5,899 nt of DNA from Candidatus Methanophagaceae archaeon. Lineage in GTDB: Archaea; Halobacteriota; Syntropharchaeia; Alkanophagales; Methanospirareceae. Below, piece by piece: positions 1-5,416 of the stretch. Below the pieces are notes generated by a model. That model was not told the DNA's origin and made no database searches. It saw only the letters and a list, made by a program, of their open reading frames with translations. The first letter of the stretch is position 1. Every line of letters begins with the position of its first letter. Location: positions 1 to 5,899 of the forward strand of contig QENJ01000117.1 in assembly GCA_013374505.1 (NCBI GenBank), written 5' to 3'. The position numbers and the translations under genes are program-made.

Positions 1-483
1 GAAGTACCCGATGGATATGAAATATATGAGCATCTTCCCAACGGACAAGTTTTATTGCGTAAAAAACTGCCCCGGTTCATTACAGATATTGAAAGCCATA
101 TGATTGAAAAAGAGCTAAAGAAAATAGAAGGGGCAAGGCGGTATCTTGTTGATATAAAGGGGAAAGTTATAACTATTTTTGAGTCGAATCAGGATATTCA
201 GGCTTTGAAGAATATATTTAGTGATGTTAGATCTGCTTCTCCTAACGGTCGTTCGGATGATGTTTCTGTAATTGAAGATATCATTAATATTACTGTAACT
301 TACGGCTCTATTATGAGATTTACTCTTGAGAGTGAGAGAAAGAGGACTTTCATTGCCGAGCGGTACTGTTTTTTGAGCTCAATTGATGACTGGATATATA
401 TAGGCGAACCTGATTCCTTGAAAAACCTTGTTAAGAAATATTTTAAGCATCTGGATCAGGATTCTTTTTTCGATCTTTTTTAA
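1..483 (+). CDS. Conserved hypothetical protein, 5' end missing
   Basis: The reading frame is open from the first base of the window to a TAA stop, giving 160 residues of an incomplete protein. It begins at the edge with EVPDGYEIYEHLPNGQVLLR. A TTG at 55 is in frame but has no ribosome binding site, and the protein-like sequence plainly continues upstream of it, so the true start lies outside the window. The protein is soluble and charged, with no membrane segment or signal peptide. The GYEIYEHLPNGQV stretch looks like a recurring motif I have seen in bacterial hypothetical proteins, but I cannot attach a function. The C-terminus is lysine- and phenylalanine-rich. I see no terminator after the stop and no functional link to the genes at 1452-4103. 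A mirrored identical copy sits at 5417-5899. Confidence 0.8.
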   Translation, partial: EVPDGYEIYEHLPNGQVLLRKKLPRFITDIESHMIEKELKKIEGARRYLVDIKGKVITIFESNQDIQALKNIFSDVRSASPNGRSDDVSVIEDIINITVTYGSIMRFTLESERKRTFIAERYCFLSSIDDWIYIGEPDSLKNLVKKYFKHLDQDSFFDLF

Positions 484-493
484 GGAAACTCAG

Positions 494-558
494 GGACATA
501 GTTGACTATGTTGAATAACTTTCCATGTAGAATATGAGGCGAATAATTGGGTATGTCC
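494..558. repeat. 65-bp element with GGACATA/TATGTCC ends
   Basis: GGACATA at 494-500 is repeated inverted as TATGTCC at 552-558. Inside the left end is a second dyad, ACATAGT-TG-ACTATGT (496-511), which could fold as a 7-bp hairpin. The element starts about 10 bases after the stop of the upstream gene. No T-run follows the hairpin, so it is not a standard intrinsic terminator. It may be a small non-autonomous mobile remnant or one end of a lost insertion sequence; I see no transposase. Confidence 0.4.
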
Positions 559-605
559 GTAAATTTTCAACATTTGGGTAAGAGGGCGGGATAGTTTTTA
601 CTACG

Positions 606-815
606 ATGGAACAAGAGGTGTACGTTAAAGTTGACATTTTGGAAAACGAGATAGAAGCGCAGCTTCTCGACTCTATCTTAAACGAATGAAACATTCCTCA
701 TCATATACAATCTTACTATGACACGGCCTTCGACGGCCTGTTTCAGGCTCAGAAAGGATGGGGGTATAGTAGTTGTCGCATAAGCGCTAAGTTGTTTTTG
801 CCCAGGAGGGACTGA
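606..815 (+). pseudogene. DUF2007-like small protein, broken
   Basis: Translation from ATG 606 gives 27 residues rich in the DUF2007 pattern (NEIEAQLLDSILNE), then an in-frame TGA at 687-689. The same frame continues with NIPHHIQSYYDTAFDGLFQ and QKGWG up to about 764. From memory, intact relatives (DUF2007, putative signal-transducing proteins, about 70-80 residues) read 'NEIEAQLLxSxLEExxIPHxIxSYHDxAxDGLFQxQKGWG' and then continue with a charged helix. Here the residues after 764 no longer resemble the family, and the frame ends at TGA 813-815 in interspersed-type repeat DNA. The gene therefore has two lesions: a nonsense codon (possibly CGA to TGA, since arginine is common at this variable position) and a replaced 3' end. 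No convincing ribosome binding site precedes the ATG. Both arms carry the identical lesion, so it is not a random read error in one arm. Confidence 0.75.
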
Positions 816-823
816 AAAAAAAT

Positions 824-858
824 GAACATCGAACATCGAACCCCGCGTCCGCGGGGTT
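824..858. repeat. GAACATC tandem plus GC-rich hairpin
   Basis: GAACATC occurs twice in tandem (824-830 and 831-837), followed directly by a near-perfect palindrome at 839-858 whose arms are AACCCCGCG and CGCGGGGTT around TC. The GC-rich hairpin stands out in AT-rich surroundings. Tandem GAACATC-type motifs next to such hairpins are, in my recollection, common interspersed repeats in environmental bacterial genomes. An A-run lies at 815-822, which on the minus strand is a T-run some 17 bases past the hairpin. That is too far for a canonical terminator. Confidence 0.6.
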
Positions 859-1249
859 GAATGGGGAAAGATGAAGAAACAGAGTTTGCAAAAAACACGG
901 CATAAGTCTTGGTGAGCTGTGCTCTGGAATGCGTTACAAAATCGGTATCATCTGGGGAAAAGCCCGACATGAGAGATTATGTTAATCAGGTGTGAAAACC
1001 GATTGTTAATGCTGAATAGCTGCAAAACAAGCCAGGCACGCTTGGAACGAACGCCACCTATCTCTTCCCCTGCTTTCAATAAACAGCCCGGCCAGCTTTT
1101 TCAATTGGTATAGCGATCTCCTTTTTTGTGAGTTGCAATAATAAAAGTGGTTCAGCTGCGGGAGCATCTAAAAGGAGTTCAGCATTTCGAAATGTTGGTA
1201 AACGAGGTGCAAAATATAAATTGTTGTGAAAGCTTGTTTCTGGAGGTAG
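859..1249. other. Non-coding stretch, no gene supported
   Basis: Only short open frames without ribosome binding sites cross this stretch, and none of their translations resembles a protein family I know. A 72-residue minus-strand frame (1076-1294) is leucine- and alanine-rich but starts within the dyad at 1250-1296 and has no family motif, so I leave it out. No tRNA, rRNA or CRISPR repeat is visible. The region could be decayed former coding sequence or mobile-element debris, in keeping with the dead gene just upstream. Confidence 0.6.
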
Positions 1250-1296
1250 TTTTGTTACGGATTCGTAACAAAAGGAGTTAGCTACCCGTAACAAAA
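1250..1296. promoter_or_regulatory. Perfect dyad plus third half-site (operator-like)
   Basis: TTTTGTTACG (1250-1259) and CGTAACAAAA (1264-1273) form a perfect 10-bp inverted repeat around a 4-base centre (GATT). A third copy of the right half-site, CGTAACAAAA, occurs at 1287-1296, 23 bases downstream of the second. Two divergent sites plus one direct repeat look like binding sites for a dimeric regulator. The site lies about 155 bases ahead of the precursor gene and about 40 bases ahead of a TATAAT box. No regulator gene is present in the window. An RNA hairpin is an alternative reading. Confidence 0.45.
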
Positions 1297-1314
1297 TACC
1301 CGTGATCTGTGCTG

Positions 1315-1340
1315 TTGTCTAATGGCTGATTTCATATAAT
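1315..1340 (+). promoter_or_regulatory. Possible sigma-70 promoter for the RiPP genes
   Basis: A perfect TATAAT box stands at 1335-1340. The nearest -35-like hexamer, TTGTCT at 1315-1320, is only 14 bases away, shorter than the usual 16-18, so the promoter would be weak or activator-dependent. It would give a leader transcript of roughly 105 bases before the precursor start at 1452. In AT-rich DNA a TATAAT can arise by chance. Confidence 0.25.
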
Positions 1341-1451
1341 GTGGTGTTATAGCTGAATTTATCGCAGTTATCCATATTTTGGCATTATAGTTGCTAAAAA
1401 GAATTCTGGTAAGCTAAAGAAAAGACCTATATAAGGAAGGTGATAATAAAG

Positions 1452-1634
1452 ATGACTATAAATGAGCTCATAAAATCTGCTATTAAAGATAAGAAACTAA
1501 GGAGCAGACTCCTTAATGATCCAATGCGAACTTGTAAGTATTGTGGCATCATTATATATGTGGGAGATCTCGGGAATCCAGATTTGCCGCTTTTTACCGA
1601 TTCAACAGTCATGCAGGGCGGGTATCAGCCATAA
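1452..1634 (+). CDS. RiPP precursor with NHLP-like leader
   Basis: This gene encodes a 60-residue peptide. ATG 1452 is preferred because AAGGAAGGTGAT (1433-1444) is an excellent ribosome binding site seven bases upstream; a GTG at 1440 lies inside that site. Residues 5-24, ELIKSAIKDKKLRSRLLNDP, fit the nitrile-hydratase-like leader peptide (NHLP) pattern of precursors: 'LIxxAxxDxxxRxxLLxDP', then a Gly-hydrophobic pair (Gly32-Ile33). The remainder, residues 34-60, is a plausible core with Asp39, Asp44, Asp50, three prolines and an end of MQGGYQP. It differs from typical NHLP precursors in being shorter and in carrying a CxxC pair (Cys28, Cys31) just before the leader/core boundary. In proteusin-type pathways the leader recruits modifying enzymes and is later removed. 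A methyltransferase starts 72 bases downstream and a methylthiotransferase follows, which supports the call. The alternative is a small DNA- or metal-binding protein. Confidence 0.65.
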   Translation: MTINELIKSAIKDKKLRSRLLNDPMRTCKYCGIIIYVGDLGNPDLPLFTDSTVMQGGYQP

Positions 1635-1706
1635 TATATTAAAATGACGTGAAAAAGACAAGAAATCTCGCAACATTTCGTACTAAACCATACAAAGGAG
1701 AAAAAG

Positions 1707-2504
1707 ATGGTAGTTGAGAGTACCGACTATAACGAGCAAGAAAAAATCGCTGTTCACAAATGGCTTATAGGCAAAATGCTTGAGTCAGTCCCTTTCGCGA
1801 AAAATCAGAAGGTTCTGGATCTTGAGGTGGGCACAGGGAATTATACACTCTCAATTGCCGATCAAGTTCAACAGATAGACGCTTTGCACTCTGAGGAGAA
1901 ATCACTTGGCGTTTTACGGGAAGCTCTGAAGCGAAAAGGGATTCAAAACGTTACCGTCCACCCCGCTGTAGAATTATACGATAAGTTGCCATTTGAACCT
2001 GACACCTTTGATATCATAAGTTGCAGGACAGCCATCCACCACGTCTCATTCTCAAATTTTCCATTGGTCTTACGTGAAATCCATAGGGTTCTAAAGGCGG
2101 ATGGAATACTTTCAATCATGGATGCCATTGTTTCTGACGAGTTGAAGGCTGTTTGGACCCCGCTTGCGCGGATACGAGAAGCTGATCACCATTGTTACTA
2201 CACTTATTTCGAATTATTGGAACTGCTGAATAATGCTGGATTTATGATTGAAAGGCTCATTCCATACAGGATTCCCAGGAATTTAGATGAGTGGATATCG
2301 AAAACCAAAGATCCAGAGCTTGGTCAAAAAATAAGAACAATCATTTTTGACAGCGATATCATAAAGAAAGAGTTAGTCATTCAAAATCTCGAAACTGAAG
2401 ACGAACTTACCATACTTAAGCGCTATGGGATAGAACGTCCCCAACCAGGCTGGCGTTACTGGTACAATGTCGCTGAAATCATAGCTAAAAAGGGAGCTTC
2501 ATAG
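1707..2504 (+). CDS. Class I SAM-dependent methyltransferase, divergent pocket
   Basis: This 265-residue protein has the size and fold signature of the UbiE/Methyltransf_11 family of cytosolic methyltransferases that use S-adenosylmethionine. AAAGGAG (1694-1700) lies six bases before the ATG. Visible landmarks are motif I VLDLEVGTGN (36-45), LPFEPDTFDII (94-104), HHV (111-113) and LREIHRVLKADG (122-133). Several cofactor positions are unusual: the family norm VLDLGCGTG has Glu40-Val41 in place of Gly-Cys; the acid that usually ends strand 2 and binds ribose appears to be His61; the acid before the 'LPF' motif aligns with Pro86-Ala87. The C-terminal third (about 140-265) is likely the substrate-binding part. 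Its position between precursor and methylthiotransferase suggests methylation of the peptide, or a structural role if SAM binding is weakened. The first nine codons lie inside the inverted repeat. Confidence 0.85.
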   Translation: MVVESTDYNEQEKIAVHKWLIGKMLESVPFAKNQKVLDLEVGTGNYTLSIADQVQQIDALHSEEKSLGVLREALKRKGIQNVTVHPAVELYDKLPFEPDTFDIISCRTAIHHVSFSNFPLVLREIHRVLKADGILSIMDAIVSDELKAVWTPLARIREADHHCYYTYFELLELLNNAGFMIERLIPYRIPRNLDEWISKTKDPELGQKIRTIIFDSDIIKKELVIQNLETEDELTILKRYGIERPQPGWRYWYNVAEIIAKKGAS

Positions 2505-2520
2505 AAATAAGGAGGCTGTG

Positions 2521-2601
2521 GTGAAACGGTCATATATCCCAGAGATGTACGTTGATGAAAATAAAAAGCAAGAGGAGGTTGATTGGAAGATAGCGCCATA
2601 A
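2521..2601 (+). CDS. Possible 26-residue peptide behind strong RBS
   Basis: AAGGAGG at 2509-2515, a full-strength Shine-Dalgarno, sits five bases before GTG 2521, only 16 bases after the methyltransferase stop. The frame reads MKRSYIPEMYVDENKKQEEV and ends DWKIAP at TAA. The peptide is charged and hydrophilic with no leader-peptide pattern. Another frame continues with a basic stretch (ISPILRRKKIGYFSLLRWK, ending near 2662), so this may also be the front of a longer protein broken by a one-base shift. No family recognised. The ribosome binding site is the main support. Confidence 0.3.
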   Translation: MKRSYIPEMYVDENKKQEEVDWKIAP

Positions 2602-2734
2602 TGAAAGAGGGATTTCTCCTATTCTGAGAAGGAAAAAGATTGGGTATTTTTCTTTACTACGTTGGAAATAGTAGCAACCAAGGAAGCTTAGATCATAACA
2701 TACACAGCTTATGGGAAAGGAGTTTGCCCTGAAA

Positions 2735-3904
2735 ATGATTTCAAACAACCACAAATCTTTTTACATAGAATCTCTTGGCTGTATCTCCAATAAAGTGGAT
2801 ACCACAAGAGTCCAGGAGTTCTTTAGATCAAATGGATGGCCACAGACAGATGCCTGTGAAAAAGCTTCCGTTATTATTTTGATGACGTGTGGTTTTACAA
2901 AGGTTTCTGAAGACCACAATATTGATCGCCTTAAGGAAATTAAGTTGAGAAAACGAAGGGAAGCACAGATTATAGTCGGTGGATGCCTTCCTTCTATCAA
3001 CTATACTCGGCTGAAGGAAGACTTCGATGGCTTTGTTTTTTCACCCAGGACATTAAAGAAGCTCAACGATTTCATCCCTTCAAAAATCAAGATTGACGAC
3101 ATACCGCCTTCAAGCTTAGAACCGGATGACAGTTCAATGGGAGCTATAAGAATCTCCACCGGATGTATGGGCCACTGCACTTATTGCGCGATTCCCTTTG
3201 CCAATGGCAAAACAAAAAGCCGTAGCATTGGTGATATCTTGCGAGACATCCGACAAAGTGTTAAAGAGGGAATTTCGAAAATAAAGTTCGTTTCAGAAGA
3301 TCTGGGTGCTTATGGACAAGATCACGGTGTATCAATCGTTGATCTCTTGCGAGTGGCGGTAACCAGCAATATTGATTTTGAGCTTTATTTGGATAACCTT
3401 AATCCAAATTGGATCTCTCGTTACAAACGAGAATTGATTGAATTGTTTCATTCACACAAAATAGCAAAAACCTTTTACATTCCTATACAATCAGGTTCTG
3501 ACCGTATTCTCAAGCTGATGAAAAGGGAATATACTATTTCTGAAATAAATGAGATTTTTGAAGACCTGCGCGATACTTTTCCCAATGTAAAGATTTCTAC
3601 CGATTTCATTGTGGGCTTTCCGACGGAAACAGAAGATGATTTCGAAGCAACAAGAGTTCTATTGGAGGATTTAGCTTTTCACCATCTTGAAATATTTACA
3701 TACGAAGACCGACCGCATACAAAAGCTTCAAAGCTTGAGCCAAAGATACGAGAGAGTGTCAAAGAAGAGAGGCGGCAAATACTATTTCAGGAGTTTTTGA
3801 AAAAACTTCTATTATCAAATAATGTGCGAAACAATGAACAATTGATAGGTTTGTTAGAAAGGTATGAAAAATTGCCAATCAATTTTAACTTGGTGGTTAC
3901 CTAA
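2735..3904 (+). CDS. Radical SAM methylthiotransferase lacking TRAM domain
   Basis: This 389-residue enzyme belongs to the MiaB/RimO/MtaB family, which inserts a methylthio group into tRNA adenosines or ribosomal protein S12 using two [4Fe-4S] clusters. The N-terminal domain has the three auxiliary-cluster cysteines Cys16 (SLGC), Cys52 (TCGFT) and Cys84 (GGCLP). The radical SAM core has CMGHCTYC (Cys144, 148, 151), then GKTKSRS (158-164), SEDLGAYGQD (187-196), IPIQSGSD (249-256), MKREY (262-266) and GFPTETEDDF (294-303). SEDxGAYGxD with MKREY recalls the archaeal/eukaryotic e-MtaB (CDKAL1) branch rather than bacterial MiaB. The C-terminal TRAM domain present in MiaB, RimO and MtaB is missing: only about 40 mostly charged residues follow EERRQ (344-348). 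ATG 2735 is chosen because AAAGGAG (2716-2722) lies 12 bases upstream; ATG 2711 has no such site and would add eight residues. With the leader peptide nearby, a peptide substrate is inferred. Confidence 0.88.
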   Translation: MISNNHKSFYIESLGCISNKVDTTRVQEFFRSNGWPQTDACEKASVIILMTCGFTKVSEDHNIDRLKEIKLRKRREAQIIVGGCLPSINYTRLKEDFDGFVFSPRTLKKLNDFIPSKIKIDDIPPSSLEPDDSSMGAIRISTGCMGHCTYCAIPFANGKTKSRSIGDILRDIRQSVKEGISKIKFVSEDLGAYGQDHGVSIVDLLRVAVTSNIDFELYLDNLNPNWISRYKRELIELFHSHKIAKTFYIPIQSGSDRILKLMKREYTISEINEIFEDLRDTFPNVKISTDFIVGFPTETEDDFEATRVLLEDLAFHHLEIFTYEDRPHTKASKLEPKIRESVKEERRQILFQEFLKKLLLSNNVRNNEQLIGLLERYEKLPINFNLVVT

Positions 3905-3917
3905 AAGTGGAGGAAAA

Positions 3918-4103
3918 ATGCAAATGGAGGAGAAATTGATGCAAACGATTTCAGCACCCGAGACATGGATTCTTTTTGAAGAATCTATGACATCCGTTTT
4001 GGAAAAAGTTGGCTGGCCAAAAGCGGATTTGCCAGAGGCTCTTAAAATAATTAAAAGAAAGTTGAATTCAGTTCCGGCAGTCCAGAGCGGGATTTCTGAT
4101 TGA
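3918..4103 (+). CDS. Small hypothetical protein after methylthiotransferase
   Basis: This frame of 61 residues begins 13 bases after the methylthiotransferase stop. Three in-frame ATGs compete: 3918 (GGAGG at 3909-3913, four bases away), 3924 (same site, ten bases away) and 3939 (second GGAGG at 3926-3930, eight bases away). The protein is 54-61 residues depending on the choice. From 3939 it reads MQTISAPETWILFEESMTSV onward; two amphipathic helices seem likely (about FEESMTSVLEKVG and LPEALKIIKRKLN), joined by a WPK-containing turn. There are no cysteines, signal peptide or membrane segment. I recognise no family. Tight spacing suggests co-translation with the enzyme, so an accessory or partner protein is possible; a second precursor is less likely because no leader pattern is seen. 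The stop is TGA followed at once by TAG. Confidence 0.55.
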   Translation: MQMEEKLMQTISAPETWILFEESMTSVLEKVGWPKADLPEALKIIKRKLNSVPAVQSGISD

Positions 4104-4193
4104 TAGACGGGGAATCCTGGCGTGAAGATTGGTACGTAGCCTAATCAAAACGGATTTGTGAGCCTTGTTATAGCCGGTACTCTCAACTACCAT
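4068..4193 (-). pseudogene. 5' stub of the methyltransferase gene at repeat junction
   Basis: The right arm carries the ribosome binding site, the ATG (4191-4193) and the first nine codons of the methyltransferase gene on the minus strand, with Asp7 changed to Gly by the one mismatch at 4174. The sequence then leaves the gene and reads antisense through the end of the 3918-4103 ORF to a TGA at 4068-4070, giving a meaningless 41-residue frame. It shows exactly where the inverted copy begins, and is not a functional gene. Confidence 0.85.
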
Positions 4194-4265
4194 CTTTTTC
4201 TCCTTTGTATGGTTTAGTACGAAATGTTGCGAGATTTCTTGTCTTTTTCACGTCATTTTAATATA

Positions 4266-4448
4266 TTATGGCTGATACCCGCCCTGCATGACTGTTGAAT
4301 CGGTAAAAAGCGGCAAATCTGGATTCCCGAGATCTCCCACATATATAATGATGCCACAATACTTACAAGTTCGCATTGGATCATTAAGGAGTCTGCTCCT
4401 TAGTTTCTTATCTTTAATAGCAGATTTTATGAGCTCATTTATAGTCAT
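4266..4448 (-). CDS. RiPP precursor, mirrored copy
   Basis: Identical in protein sequence to the 60-residue precursor at 1452-1634, with the same ribosome binding site (complement of 4456-4467). Here the gene downstream of it is only the methyltransferase stub. If the arm is a real duplication this would be a second, orphan precursor; if a chimera, it is the same gene read twice. Confidence 0.55.
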   Translation of the reverse strand: MTINELIKSAIKDKKLRSRLLNDPMRTCKYCGIIIYVGDLGNPDLPLFTDSTVMQGGYQP

Positions 4449-4559
4449 CTTTATTATCACCTTCCTTATATAGGTCTTTTCTTTAGCTTACCAGAATTCT
4501 TTTTAGCAACTATAATGCCAAAATATGGATAACTGCGATAAATTCAGCTATAACACCAC

Positions 4560-4585
4560 ATTATATGAAATCAGCCATTAGACAA
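4560..4585 (-). promoter_or_regulatory. Possible promoter, mirrored copy
   Basis: Mirror of the TATAAT box and TTGTCT hexamer at 1315-1340, upstream of the mirrored precursor, with the same short 14-base spacing. Confidence 0.22.
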
Positions 4586-4603
4586 CAGCACAGATCACGG
4601 GTA

Positions 4604-4650
4604 TTTTGTTACGGGTAGCTAACTCCTTTTGTTACGAATCCGTAACAAAA
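4604..4650. promoter_or_regulatory. Operator-like dyad, mirrored copy
   Basis: Mirror of the TTTTGTTACG/CGTAACAAAA dyad with its extra half-site at 1250-1296. Confidence 0.42.
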
Positions 4651-5041
4651 CTACCTCCAGAAACAAGCTTTCACAACAATTTATATTTTGCACCTCGTTT
4701 ACCAACATTTCGAAATGCTGAACTCCTTTTAGATGCTCCCGCAGCTGAACCACTTTTATTATTGCAACTCACAAAAAAGGAGATCGCTATACCAATTGAA
4801 AAAGCTGGCCGGGCTGTTTATTGAAAGCAGGGGAAGAGATAGGTGGCGTTCGTTCCAAGCGTGCCTGGCTTGTTTTGCAGCTATTCAGCATTAACAATCG
4901 GTTTTCACACCTGATTAACATAATCTCTCATGTCGGGCTTTTCCCCAGATGATACCGATTTTGTAACGCATTCCAGAGCACAGCTCACCAAGACTTATGC
5001 CGTGTTTTTTGCAAACTCTGTTTCTTCATCTTTCCCCATTC
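4651..5041. other. Non-coding stretch, mirrored copy
   Basis: Mirror of 859-1249. No gene, RNA or array is supported; the short open frames here lack ribosome binding sites and family motifs. Confidence 0.6.
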
Positions 5042-5076
5042 AACCCCGCGGACGCGGGGTTCGATGTTCGATGTTC
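5042..5076. repeat. GAACATC/GC-rich hairpin, mirrored copy
   Basis: Mirror of the tandem GAACATC motif and 20-base palindrome at 824-858; on this strand it reads as GC-rich palindrome followed by GATGTTC twice and then a T-run at 5078-5085. Confidence 0.6.
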
Positions 5077-5084
5077 ATTTTTTT

Positions 5085-5294
5085 TCAGTCCCTCCTGGGC
5101 AAAAACAACTTAGCGCTTATGCGACAACTACTATACCCCCATCCTTTCTGAGCCTGAAACAGGCCGTCGAAGGCCGTGTCATAGTAAGATTGTATATGAT
5201 GAGGAATGTTTCATTCGTTTAAGATAGAGTCGAGAAGCTGCGCTTCTATCTCGTTTTCCAAAATGTCAACTTTAACGTACACCTCTTGTTCCAT
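5085..5294 (-). pseudogene. DUF2007-like pseudogene, mirrored copy
   Basis: Mirror of 606-815 with the same in-frame TGA (complement of 5211-5213) and the same lost 3' end. Sharing the identical lesions shows the arms have a common, recent origin. Confidence 0.72.
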
Positions 5295-5341
5295 CGTAGT
5301 AAAAACTATCCCGCCCTCTTACCCAAATGTTGAAAATTTAC

Positions 5342-5406
5342 GGACATACCCAATTATTCGCCTCATATTCTACATGGAAAGTTATTCAACATAGTCAACT
5401 ATGTCC
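5342..5406. repeat. 65-bp inverted-repeat element, mirrored copy
   Basis: Mirror of the GGACATA/TATGTCC element at 494-558, including its inner ACATAGT/ACTATGT dyad. Confidence 0.4.
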
Positions 5407-5416
5407 CTGAGTTTCC

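Larger units (their letters stand above)
1..1733 (+). repeat. Left arm of large inverted repeat
   Basis: This arm pairs with the far end of the window by the rule x to 5900-x. All translated ORFs in the two arms are identical, and the intergenic stretches I compared by eye (1-54, 484-605, 961-1075, 1621-1706) also match. The match runs without a difference to 1725, has one mismatch at 1726 (A here, G in the mirrored copy), then seven more matching bases (CTATAAC, 1727-1733) before it ends. The outer end lies inside a coding region, so the arm has no visible natural terminus. The inner end lies inside codon 9 of the methyltransferase gene. Confidence 0.97.

Noticed and set aside
687..689. Alternative genetic code or selenocysteine at the in-frame TGA
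   Set aside because: No in-frame TGA interrupts the other genes, one other frame ends in TGA, the position is a variable one in the family as I recall it, and the gene has a second lesion downstream.
506..694. 62-residue minus-strand frame (and mirror at 5206-5394)
   Set aside because: Antisense shadow of the DUF2007-like pseudogene, with no motif of its own.
839..858. GC-rich palindrome as an intrinsic terminator
   Set aside because: The nearest T-run (minus strand) lies about 17 bases beyond the stem, and no intact gene ends there on either strand.
749..970. 73-residue minus-strand frame (and mirror at 4930-5151)
   Set aside because: It runs across the GC-rich hairpin and interspersed-type repeat, and antisense to the DUF2007 remnant.
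1076..1294. 72-residue minus-strand frame (and its mirror at 4606-4824)
   Set aside because: It has no ribosome binding site or family motif, and it starts inside the dyad; Leu/Ala-rich translation is compatible with chance.
1498..1515. TAAGGAG-CAGA-CTCCTTA hairpin inside the precursor gene
   Set aside because: A 7-bp stem inside coding sequence without a T-run; it may be an accident of the Leu-Arg-Ser-Arg-Leu-Leu codons. An internal start is not needed.
1427..1612. 61-residue hydrophobic minus-strand frame opposite the precursor
   Set aside because: Membrane-like composition arises from the antisense of the leader-coding sequence; no ribosome binding site is seen, and the + strand gene has an excellent one.
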